A stretch of DNA of 64,000 nucleotides, taken from the NCBI GenBank assembly GCA_015478775.1, contig JADMKP010000008.1, forward strand, positions 248,076 through 312,075, read 5' to 3'. The notes under the pieces are model-generated. The model worked only from the letters and a program-made list of their open reading frames with translations, ran no database searches and was not told the DNA's origin. The position numbers were made by a program, and so were the translations under genes. The DNA comes from Fermentimonas sp. GTDB taxonomy: Bacteria > Bacteroidota > Bacteroidia > Bacteroidales > Dysgonomonadaceae. This document shows positions 36,862 through 44,720 of this stretch, one piece after another (positions within the stretch are counted from its first letter, which is position 1; each line of letters starts with the position of its first letter).

Positions 36862-39657
36862 TCAGTTCCTAAACTGATAACTTCCAGCATTAACCTCATA
36901 AAGCAGATACCCATTACGCTTACCCATTGGTTTGGCTAAGCCACTGCTTTCGCTCACGGTCATCCCCTCAATATTTGGAAACCAAACGGTGGCAGAACAA
37001 TTGGGCGGCACCGTAACGTTGAGTTGAATCGAAGAACCACTACGTTGCCATTGCGATTTAATAAGTCCCGCAGGAGAATTGAAATTGGCCTTTGCCCACG
37101 ATATCTGGTCCTCTCTAAGATTAGGTATGCGCACAGTAAACTTTCTGTAGCCAGGGCTTTCAACATCTTGCTTGATACCGGCAACACCATCTATATACCA
37201 TGCGCCGGGATAGAGATATGAGCTATGCAGTAAAGAGTGTCCGGGAAGATTCTTTTCCCACATCTCCCAAATGGTTGTTGCACCGCTCTCCTTCATCAAT
37301 CCCCAACTAGGATAGGTAATTTGTGAAGTCATTGAATATATCAGATCGTCGCGTCCTTCATCACGAAGCACTTTAAACAACATTGCACCACCCGTTATGC
37401 CCACATCTATATGCCCGTTTTGGTTGACAATAATTTCATTCTCGAGACTGTTAATAATATCTTGACGCATCTCGTTTGGCATAATATCACCATAAAGAGC
37501 AGCTGCAAGGCTACGCATCGAACGGTCGGAATAATTAAATTCACCTTCATGATAATATTTCTTATGGATAGCCTCACTTGCCATTTGTGCCTGAGAGAGC
37601 CATTGCGTGGCCTCAATATCTTTTCCGAGAACTTCAGCAATTTGAGCCGCAGTTTTAAGGTTATACACCCAATAACAATTATTGAAAAATATATTTTCAT
37701 CAGAATAGTTGTTCATTCCATCTGATGTAGCACCCGGCCATAACCAGTCGCCCAGAAAATCCCACCTCCCGCCATATCTTTTAAGCATATTATTTTCGGT
37801 ATGAGAATTGAGGAAATTGAGCCAACCCTTAATCATATCAAAGTTAGTTTCCAGTGCGTCTATATCGCCATTATACTGATATAGGTACCAGGGAAGTGTA
37901 ACTACAATGCCGCCCCAAGCAGGACCGCCACCCCCATGATATGTTGGTGCAGTTTGAGGCATGATGCCACCACCAAGCTGCCTGCCGCTGCCCTCTTGTT
38001 TTCTTGCCCATTCGGGGTCATTCATATTGCCAACCATTGGCTCTGTACCCTGAACATCGCGCCAATCCTCAAGCCATTTTGTGTAAAAAGCACCTAGCTT
38101 GTAATTGAGTAATCCAGTTTCGGAAGTAGCATGAGCATCACCACCGTATCCAAAGCGCTCACGTTGTGGACAATCGACTATAATACCCCCTAAAGAAATA
38201 TTCTCGAATGTCCATTTTGTTGTTTTATATATCCAATTTTGTAGAGAGTCGGAACACTCGAAGTTGGTTGCATCTGCAAAATCGGTACGAACCATCCATC
38301 CTTTAATATCCTCTTTAGTAGGAGCGGAGGTTGCTCCACTAATTGTAATCCAGCGGCCCGACATATAATTAAACCTATTCTCGAATGTGCCTGTAACCTC
38401 ATTGCCCATAACATAAGCACTATGAAGTGCAAAAGTCATATCCTCATTCTCCCTCTCAGAGAATTTAAAACGAATAGTATCACCAGGATTTCCCTTAACA
38501 CTAATTTGAGTCCAACCCGCAAAATTCACACCCATATCAACTCGATATGAACCATCTGAGCGAGCTATAATATCAACTGGGGTAATCTCTTCAAACAACC
38601 TGTTAGTCTCTACTTGCTGAGCAGACAATGTAAGTGAAGGAGTGGTGATAATAGCATTTTGCCAGTGGGCATCGTCATAATCTGACATATTCCATTTGTC
38701 AATCTTCATGCTAGCATCCCATAACTCGCCGCCATAACCACCCACACCAAAGCCCCAGTTGCCAATTAGGCGGTTTGGACTAGGATATGTTTTCCAACTA
38801 TCATCCGTATCAACGCGCATAACTAAATCACCTTCACTGTTATAAATATCTGTTTGGGCAATCACAATGGGAGCACGTGGCTTATCTTCTGTGGCATAAG
38901 GAGCAAAGATAGACCATCCGGTTCCTAGCCAAAGAGCAATTACGTTATTGCCTTTTTTTAATAGCGGTGCTATATCATAAGCAATATACCTAGCACGCTG
39001 AGTATGATCTGTAGCCGCCGGAGCAAGAACATGATCACCTATCTTTGTTCCGTTTACATAAACCTCGTGGTAACCAACAGATGCCACAAAAAGAGTGGCC
39101 TTAGCAGGTTTTTGGTTGAGATTAATAGTTTTTCTAAACCATGGATCCTGCATCTTATTTCCTCCATCAGCAGGGTCATAAGACTCACCAGTACCAATCC
39201 ACTGAGCAGTCCAATCATCCTTTAAAAACAAACCAGTGCTCCATTGCGCAATATCACTAAATTCAGACTCGTTGCCACTCTCATCTCTAACTGCTACTTT
39301 CCAGTAGTATGTGTGGTCTGACTGTAACTTCTTTCCATTAAATTTTATCAACTGCATGTCGTCAGACGTTACCCATTCAGTATCCCAAACATCAGCTTTA
39401 CCCTCTTTGAGTAAGCTGGGATTGCTTGCCACAAGAATGCGATATGCAGTTTGAATCTGTCCATATTTACTCTCGTTTGTGGGTTTCAAATTCCAGCTAA
39501 AGCGAGGATACGGATTATCTAACCCAGAGGTATTTGTAAGATACTCAAGTGTGAGATTTGCAGGAACTATACTGCATTTAGAACTATACCTACAAGAAAT
39601 AGCAAAAAATAATGATAATACAAATAATATAACAACGGGAGATGTTTTACAGGTCAT
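36862..39657 (-). CDS. GH78 alpha-L-rhamnosidase (first of a tandem pair)
   Basis: 931 aa, exported; a hydrophobic start followed by LFFAISCRYSS suggests a lipoprotein (Cys22). Seen: FNIII-like N-terminus (NPYPRFSWNLKP), NGTKIGDHVLAPAATDH in the beta-sandwich region, the barrel motif DCPQRERFGYGGD (Glu500, candidate general acid) and GLMKESGATTIWEMWEKN. The catalytic Glu sits at nearly the same residue number as in the downstream paralogue. First gene of the two-gene operon; the upstream sequence holds a TAnnTTTG -7 element. Confidence 0.95.
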   Translation of the reverse strand: MTCKTSPVVILFVLSLFFAISCRYSSKCSIVPANLTLEYLTNTSGLDNPYPRFSWNLKPTNESKYGQIQTAYRILVASNPSLLKEGKADVWDTEWVTSDDMQLIKFNGKKLQSDHTYYWKVAVRDESGNESEFSDIAQWSTGLFLKDDWTAQWIGTGESYDPADGGNKMQDPWFRKTINLNQKPAKATLFVASVGYHEVYVNGTKIGDHVLAPAATDHTQRARYIAYDIAPLLKKGNNVIALWLGTGWSIFAPYATEDKPRAPIVIAQTDIYNSEGDLVMRVDTDDSWKTYPSPNRLIGNWGFGVGGYGGELWDASMKIDKWNMSDYDDAHWQNAIITTPSLTLSAQQVETNRLFEEITPVDIIARSDGSYRVDMGVNFAGWTQISVKGNPGDTIRFKFSERENEDMTFALHSAYVMGNEVTGTFENRFNYMSGRWITISGATSAPTKEDIKGWMVRTDFADATNFECSDSLQNWIYKTTKWTFENISLGGIIVDCPQRERFGYGGDAHATSETGLLNYKLGAFYTKWLEDWRDVQGTEPMVGNMNDPEWARKQEGSGRQLGGGIMPQTAPTYHGGGGPAWGGIVVTLPWYLYQYNGDIDALETNFDMIKGWLNFLNSHTENNMLKRYGGRWDFLGDWLWPGATSDGMNNYSDENIFFNNCYWVYNLKTAAQIAEVLGKDIEATQWLSQAQMASEAIHKKYYHEGEFNYSDRSMRSLAAALYGDIMPNEMRQDIINSLENEIIVNQNGHIDVGITGGAMLFKVLRDEGRDDLIYSMTSQITYPSWGLMKESGATTIWEMWEKNLPGHSLLHSSYLYPGAWYIDGVAGIKQDVESPGYRKFTVRIPNLREDQISWAKANFNSPAGLIKSQWQRSGSSIQLNVTVPPNCSATVWFPNIEGMTVSESSGLAKPMGKRNGYLLYEVNAGSYQFRN

Positions 39658-39691
39658 GATATCATAATTTTATATTTATTGTTATAAAATC

Positions 39692-39699
39692 CAAATTTA
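39692..39699 (-). promoter_or_regulatory. -7 element upstream of the GH78 operon
   Basis: Minus strand TAAATTTG, a TAnnTTTG match 35 bp before the start codon; no clear -33 box at the expected spacing. Confidence 0.35.
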
Positions 39700-39730
39700 C
39701 TAAAACTATATCTTATCTTTGCATTGTTAA

Positions 39731-39868
39731 CGGTTAAAATTTAAGACATGTACACCAAATGTGTATAAACTTGCACATGGCAAAAAAGCAATAAATTATA
39801 AAGATTATCAAATTTTGCGAGAATTATCTAAGTGCGAAATAATAGAAGGTATAATTAGAGGATGATGA
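39731..39868 (+). other. Open stretch without a start codon, possible gene remnant
   Basis: From 39731 the frame reads through 45 codons to a TGA at 39866-39868, ending KDYQILRELSKCEIIEGIIRG, with protein-like composition but no ATG or GTG. An inverted repeat TACAC-5-GTGTA lies inside it (39751-39765). No homology was recognised; a chance open frame is equally likely. Confidence 0.2.
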
Positions 39869-39879
39869 TTGTAAATTTG

Positions 39880-39887
39880 TATATTTG
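39880..39887 (+). promoter_or_regulatory. -7 element upstream of the HAD hydrolase
   Basis: TATATTTG, a perfect TAnnTTTG match 22 bp before the ATG; the -33 region reads ATTG-like, so weak. Confidence 0.4.
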
Positions 39888-39909
39888 TAATAAACAAAGA
39901 TATTAAATT

Positions 39910-40338
39910 ATGATTATTGCCGTAGATTTCGACGGAACTATAGTAGAGCATGAATACCCAAAAATAGGTAACCCTATTCCGTTTGCTATTGAAACATTAC
40001 TTGAGATTCAGAAAGATGGTCACAAACTAATATTGTGGACGGTTAGGCGTGGTGACCTTTTACAGGAGGCAGTAGATTATTGTGCCGAAAGCGGGCTGTT
40101 TTTCTATGCCGAGAACGAGAACTATCGTGGCGAGACAATTGAAAAATCAGAATACTCTCGCAAATTAAAATCAGATTTGTTTATAGACGATCGTAACCTT
40201 GGTGGTTTGCCCGATTGGGGCATTATATATAATGTAATAAAAGCCATGGATTCTGGTCATTCTAACCCACTAGCACTTTTGGCAGGCAACTCAGCAATGC
40301 CAGAAATGAAAAAAAGAAAAGGTTGGTTCAGACGATAA
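39910..40338 (+). CDS. Small HAD-superfamily hydrolase
   Basis: 142-aa cytosolic HAD-fold protein. Seen: motif I AVDFDGTIVEHE (Asp5 nucleophile, Asp7), motif II LILWTVRRGD (Thr), and a C-terminal acidic motif FIDDRNLGG. The cap domain is minimal. Family knowledge: small HADs of this type in Bacteroidota are uncharacterised phosphatases. Ends 100 bp before a bidirectional terminator. Confidence 0.85.
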   Translation: MIIAVDFDGTIVEHEYPKIGNPIPFAIETLLEIQKDGHKLILWTVRRGDLLQEAVDYCAESGLFFYAENENYRGETIEKSEYSRKLKSDLFIDDRNLGGLPDWGIIYNVIKAMDSGHSNPLALLAGNSAMPEMKKRKGWFRR

Positions 40339-40437
40339 ACAAAGATCGTGTTTTATATAAAGGATTTGCACTTCGTTATAATGATAAAAAGGATCTATTT
40401 AATTTTGAAATACGATTATAGAAAATAATTAATCATT

Positions 40438-40468
40438 AAAAAAGCAGCGTTCGTTACGCTGCTTTTTT
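40438..40468. terminator. Bidirectional rho-independent terminator
   Basis: A perfect stem GCAGCGT / ACGCTGC (40444-40450 with 40456-40462) is flanked by A6 on the left and T6 on the right, so it can terminate both the HAD gene (plus) and the Wzc operon (minus). Confidence 0.85.
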
Positions 40469-40494
40469 AATATACTTAAAATCCCTTTATGGTA

Positions 40495-42876
40495 TTAATC
40501 CTTTTTACGGTTCTTGTTTTTATTCTTGTCACCATAACCATATCCGTAACCATATCCATAACCATACCCATAACCTCGATGGAATTCTGATACATCGTTA
40601 ATTAGAAGAAGCATATTCTTCAATTTTTTCTGCTCCAACAGGTTGTTTGCATATCGGATATTACCCTTGCTAGAGTAATCCATTCTACAAACGTAAATAG
40701 TAGCATCTGAAACTCTGCTCAACACCAATGTATCTGTAACCAGTGCCGAAGGTGCGGAGTCGATAAATATATAATCAAACTCCTCTTTTAACTGGTCAAA
40801 CGCTAGATCAAGTGATGGACGCGAAAGAAGTTCAGCCGGATTAGGTGGAATAGGACCAGATGGTAACACATAGAAGTTAGGATGCAACTTCGTAGGAATA
40901 ATCAGTTTGTCAATATCTTTTTCGAAGCCTGACAAGTAATTTGTTATCCCATTTTTAGATTGAATATCCAAGTATTCTCTTAATCTGGGAATTCTTAAAT
41001 CGAGCCCAATAAGCAATACTCTTTTATTTAGTAAAGCTGTACTTAAGGCTAGATTTATAGCAATAAAAGTCTTACCCTCACCAGAAACAGTGGAGGTAAC
41101 CGAAACTACTTTATTCTCCGAACCCAGTGTGAGCAATAAATTGGTACGCGCCATTCTGAATGCTTCGTCAATAGGTTTAGTTTCGTTCTCTTCAACCACT
41201 ACATTTTTATCATCATTATGTTTAGGAATCTCTCCCAACACTGGCACTTTGTTAATTCTATCTACATCAGCTCTAGTGCGCAATTTATATTGCAAAATAT
41301 CCATAAGATAAATAATTCCTGCAGGAATCAAAATACCAAGCATTAATGCAGCAAGAAGTAAAATCATCCTTCTAGGTGAAACCTGACCCTCGGTAATAGC
41401 CTCATCTAATACCTTAGCACTGTTGGCTGTAGCAGCTAGCTCAAGAGCATTCTCCTCACGTTTCTGCAGAAGCATCAAAAACAAGCTCGCTTTAATTTGC
41501 TGCTCGCGTGAAAGCTCCATGAACTCTCTTTCCTGAGTTGGCATAACTCCAACCTTACCACCATATATATTGGCTTGATTACGTGCATCACGACGTTGAA
41601 TGCTCAGCCCCTGCTGCACACTATTTATAGAAGAATTAATATTTTCCCTCAACCCCGAGATCTGATCCTCCAATCTCATCATTGCTGGGTTATCAGCAGT
41701 CATGCTCTGCGAAAGGCGTTCACGTTCAAGAACTAGTCGGTTATACTCACTAGTGGTGGCTGCTAAATTAGGATCTTCAAGTCCCACATTTGCAGGTATA
41801 GTTTTATTTATATTATTAGGATTATTCACATAATTGCTCAACGAGGTCACAACATTCAACTGAGTTTCCACCTGAACGAGTTGTTGTTCGTACTGACTAC
41901 CCATTTGCATATTACGTTGAAGGTCAATCTGTAAGTCGCTCAAACCTTCTTGTTGCTTATAATCCTCAACACTTCTTTCGGCATCACTCAGTTCGCGGTC
42001 AATAATTGCAATACGTTCGTTTATAAAAGATTGAGTGTTGAAAGCCTCCATCTTATTATCTTCAATGGTTTCATTGTTATACACCTCCACAAGCATATTC
42101 AAAAAATCTTTTCCTTTCTCGGGATATGGTGTATTTATAGCAAGATCAAGCACAGAAGCCTGTCTCGAAGCCTGCTGAACAGATAAGCTGCCTCTATACT
42201 GTTTAATAACTGCATCTGGATGCATAATCATAACAGTCATTTCAAAATTCCCCATTACTGTGCCTGGTCGCTTTGTAAAACTGATAATACCATGAGGTGT
42301 GTGCAGTAATGCAGGTAGCGTAGTAAAGACAGTATCAATCTGTTTCGACTCATTTAAAAGACCCGAAACAGTAACCGTGCTAGTTTCAGTATTTGTGGAT
42401 ATCTCAAAAGAGATGTTGTTCTTAAGGCTATCGAGTCTACTCTGCTCCATGCTCACAATAACAGGACTCTCCTTATATAAGTCGGTTTTTTTAATCCTGC
42501 CACTTATTATGTACGAAGTATGCAAATTAAGTCTGTTGGTAACATTCCTAATTATTGAGCGACTCTGCAAGATGTAAATCTCATTCTCTAGATTAGTCAC
42601 TGCACCAAGTCCACCTAGTTGTAATCCGTCCATACCACCTATTGAAGGCTCAAAGCGTTGGTTTCTAGCTTCTTTTAATACTACACTAGAAGTTACATTA
42701 TAAACAGGAGTTGTATATCTCAGGTATAAAAACACTATAATAAGTGCTATACCAGTACCCACCACAAACCATTTCCAGTATCGTGCAAAGCGCATCACTA
42801 TTTCCATAATAGAAATTGTCTCACTATTCGCAAGATCAGTTATATCCGTTTGCGAAGCGGAATTCAAATCAGTCAT
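40495..42876 (-). CDS. Polysaccharide-biosynthesis tyrosine autokinase (Wzc-like)
   Basis: Inner-membrane BY-kinase controlling chain length and export of a surface polysaccharide. Seen: 793 aa; Wzz domain with TM1 (about 35-51); long periplasmic coiled coils (about 270-450); a second TM (about 508-527); and a cytosolic kinase with Walker A SGEGKTF (about 597-603), Walker A' LLIGLDLRIPR and Walker B FIDSAP. The C-terminal tail is a run of G(YG)7 followed by a Lys/Asn-rich end, the autophosphorylation cluster in an unusually regular form. It follows the Wza-like gene by 76 bp. Confidence 0.94.
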   Translation of the reverse strand: MTDLNSASQTDITDLANSETISIMEIVMRFARYWKWFVVGTGIALIIVFLYLRYTTPVYNVTSSVVLKEARNQRFEPSIGGMDGLQLGGLGAVTNLENEIYILQSRSIIRNVTNRLNLHTSYIISGRIKKTDLYKESPVIVSMEQSRLDSLKNNISFEISTNTETSTVTVSGLLNESKQIDTVFTTLPALLHTPHGIISFTKRPGTVMGNFEMTVMIMHPDAVIKQYRGSLSVQQASRQASVLDLAINTPYPEKGKDFLNMLVEVYNNETIEDNKMEAFNTQSFINERIAIIDRELSDAERSVEDYKQQEGLSDLQIDLQRNMQMGSQYEQQLVQVETQLNVVTSLSNYVNNPNNINKTIPANVGLEDPNLAATTSEYNRLVLERERLSQSMTADNPAMMRLEDQISGLRENINSSINSVQQGLSIQRRDARNQANIYGGKVGVMPTQEREFMELSREQQIKASLFLMLLQKREENALELAATANSAKVLDEAITEGQVSPRRMILLLAALMLGILIPAGIIYLMDILQYKLRTRADVDRINKVPVLGEIPKHNDDKNVVVEENETKPIDEAFRMARTNLLLTLGSENKVVSVTSTVSGEGKTFIAINLALSTALLNKRVLLIGLDLRIPRLREYLDIQSKNGITNYLSGFEKDIDKLIIPTKLHPNFYVLPSGPIPPNPAELLSRPSLDLAFDQLKEEFDYIFIDSAPSALVTDTLVLSRVSDATIYVCRMDYSSKGNIRYANNLLEQKKLKNMLLLINDVSEFHRGYGYGYGYGYGYGYGDKNKNKNRKKD
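40531..40575 (-). repeat. GGN-TAY coding repeat for the G(YG)7 tyrosine tail
   Basis: Fifteen codons alternating glycine and tyrosine at the Wzc C-terminus, made of imperfect 6-bp units (ACCATA/TCCATA/TCCGTA on the plus strand). Codon choice varies among units, so it is not a pure microsatellite. Confidence 0.85.
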
Positions 42877-42952
42877 TCGTGAAATTTATGTTGTAAATTA
42901 AAAAATAGGCTTACCGCCATTGCATTAACAATTAAATAAGGAATTGGTTTTT

Positions 42953-43762
42953 TTATTTACTTAGAATATTAACCAACAATCCGGCAAGAGAAATTAATAT
43001 TGATGTTCCAGATATCCAAAGGCTGGTTGCACTACCAATTTCCGAGCTCTTAGCTTTAGTCTTATTAGGTTCTACATATACAACATCGTTTTGTTGTAAA
43101 AAGTAAAATGGTGAATAAATAACAGTGGGATCATTCAAATTTAAAACAATCACATGCTGATTACCATTGGTATCTTCCCTTATAATCTTTACATTGTCAC
43201 GTCTGCCATAAATGGTCATATCGCCAGCCATTGCCAGTGCTTCAAAGATATTAACCTTCTCGTTCTGTATAGTAAAAGTATTAGGACGAGCAACTTCACC
43301 TAGTACAGAAATTTTGTAGTTAACAAAACTCACAGTTACTACAGGTGGTTCTTTTAAATATTTTAAGAGCAAATCGGTAATCTTTTGTTCAGCTTGCCTT
43401 TTCGTTAAACCACTCAAAGTAACCATTCCTACTACTGGGAAATTAATCTGTCCGTTATTATCTACAAGATATTTTTGCAGAGATGGCTGAGAATAAGTGC
43501 TAGATCCGGTAGTTAAACTCGGTACAGTTAGGTTAAAAGGTTTTACTGCTTCAGGGTCAGTAGCCACAACAGTTATTGTAAGCAAATCTTTTGGTAATAT
43601 TTGTGCGTCATACAATGGTGTGGTTTGCATATAACCAGTCATATCCACCTCACCGGCATCTTGAATGTAAGCTACATTCTTTGACCCACTACAGGCGGTC
43701 ATACCTAATATAGTAATAACCACTGTTATGAAATAAAACAATTTCCTCATATAAAATAGCAT
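42953..43762 (-). CDS. Wza-like polysaccharide export lipoprotein
   Basis: Outer-membrane polysaccharide export protein, partner of the Wzc-like kinase. Seen: 269 aa; lipobox LGMTACSG (Cys24); a poly-export (PES) domain with DAQILPKDLLTITV; an SLBB domain (about 148-230) with VSVLGEVARPNTFTI and FEALAMAGDM; and a C-terminal hydrophobic helix (about 247-266). Length is shorter than E. coli Wza (379 aa) and usual for Bacteroidota homologues. No Wzx, Wzy or glycosyltransferase gene is near. Confidence 0.93.
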   Translation of the reverse strand: MLFYMRKLFYFITVVITILGMTACSGSKNVAYIQDAGEVDMTGYMQTTPLYDAQILPKDLLTITVVATDPEAVKPFNLTVPSLTTGSSTYSQPSLQKYLVDNNGQINFPVVGMVTLSGLTKRQAEQKITDLLLKYLKEPPVVTVSFVNYKISVLGEVARPNTFTIQNEKVNIFEALAMAGDMTIYGRRDNVKIIREDTNGNQHVIVLNLNDPTVIYSPFYFLQQNDVVYVEPNKTKAKSSEIGSATSLWISGTSILISLAGLLVNILSK

Positions 43763-43780
43763 TTGTTAAATTGTTGTTCG

Positions 43781-43812
43781 CAAAATTAGCATAATTAGCC
43801 GATAAAAGCAAC
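43781..43812 (-). promoter_or_regulatory. Possible promoter of the wza-wzc pair
   Basis: Minus strand: GTTG (43809-43812), a 20-bp spacer, TAATTTTG (43781-43788). The -7 is a full TAnnTTTG match and the start codon lies 18 bp downstream. Confidence 0.4.
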
Positions 43813-43895
43813 AGATTATATGTATAATATTGATTAGAAGTAGATCTTAGGGATTTATTTCTACAATTTGGTATTTATTGATAAAGTAAATCAAA

Positions 43896-44033
43896 CTACT
43901 TTTTTATGTCATTCTTCAATATGTTGCTTCTTCCAGGTTTATCTCCAGGTCCTGATTTTTCGTTTTTTTCCGTTTTCTTAATCGAATTACTTTTCTTTTT
44001 GCGGTCTTTATCCTCTTGGTTTTTGGTATCCAT
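43896..44033 (-). CDS. Possible small Lys-rich protein (45 aa)
   Basis: Begins MDTKNQEDKDRKKKSNSI and ends GRSNILKNDIKK before a TAG. Highly charged and basic, with no signal peptide or membrane helix, so a cytosolic nucleic-acid-binding or disordered peptide is conceivable. Evidence is limited to the open frame and a plausible protein composition in a region otherwise without genes; no promoter was found immediately upstream and no family was recognised. Confidence 0.35.
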   Translation of the reverse strand: MDTKNQEDKDRKKKSNSIKKTEKNEKSGPGDKPGRSNILKNDIKK

Positions 44034-44275
44034 ATTATTTTATTTTTATTCATAATCGTAATCTTTGGCTCACACCATAATCGTATAATTTAAACTTATA
44101 ATCCTGTTTAAAAGTTCACCCTACAAACACACATTAAAGTTGTTTAACCTTAGTAGTGAGCCATTGCAAAAAAAAACTACTACCTCTTTTCAAAAAAGTA
44201 GCAGCTATTAATAAATGACACCTTAATTGTGAAGACGTTCTTAGAATATTTATCGTTTCTATTGTTTTAAAATCG

Positions 44276-44343
44276 ACTCTGAGGGAGCTTTTTGTAAAGT
44301 GCTAACCCCTGCTCAATTAAGTGTTAGAATGCACCCTCAGAGT
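44276..44343. repeat. Inverted repeat ACTCTGAGGG / CCCTCAGAGT
   Basis: A perfect 10-bp inverted repeat (44276-44285 and 44334-44343) with a 48-nt interior that contains its own CTAAC/GTTAG pairing. It lies immediately before a second hairpin using the same GAGGG core. Confidence 0.75.
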
Positions 44344-44351
44344 AAATTTTA

Positions 44352-44388
44352 AATTTCTGAGGGCTTAAGACACATGCCCTCAGAAATT
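44352..44388. repeat. Perfect 13-bp hairpin with CTGAGGG core
   Basis: AATTTCTGAGGGC (44352-44364) and its exact reverse complement (44376-44388) flank an 11-nt loop. No U-run follows on either strand, so it is not a standard rho-independent terminator. Confidence 0.8.
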
Positions 44389-44720
44389 AGAGTTGAGTGA
44401 TTAATTAAAAACATAACGCTAAAACCTTACATTTACAAATTCAAAATCTATAACGGAATAAAAAAATAATGGTTCATGAATTTAATACGCTTTAAATTTG
44501 ATTAACCCAATTGCGTGAATATCAATATATATTAGGTAAGATTCTGTAAGGTGCTTATATAAATTCAACTCTATTAATGTCAAGCTCTCATTTTTTAATT
44601 TGTTAATTCACTTATATTTCGTTAATTTAGCAAAATTTGATAAAAAGAGTTTAAAGTAAAGAAGTTAGCTAAATCATTATCTAAAAAGTACTTTATTTAT
44701 TAATATAAAAATCTATTTCA

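Larger units (their letters stand above)
43763..44720. other. 958-bp intergenic region with a small ORF and hairpins
   Basis: Besides the wza promoter (43781-43812), this region contains a 45-codon Lys-rich ORF on the minus strand (43896-44033) and two inverted repeats built on CTGAGGG/CCCTCAG (44276-44343 and 44352-44388). The remainder is AT-rich with nothing recognised. Confidence 0.6.

Noticed and set aside
40531-40575. Phase-variable microsatellite in the Wzc gene
   Set aside because: Codon usage varies between units and changes of 6 bp stay in frame, so an on/off switch is not expected; only tail length could vary.
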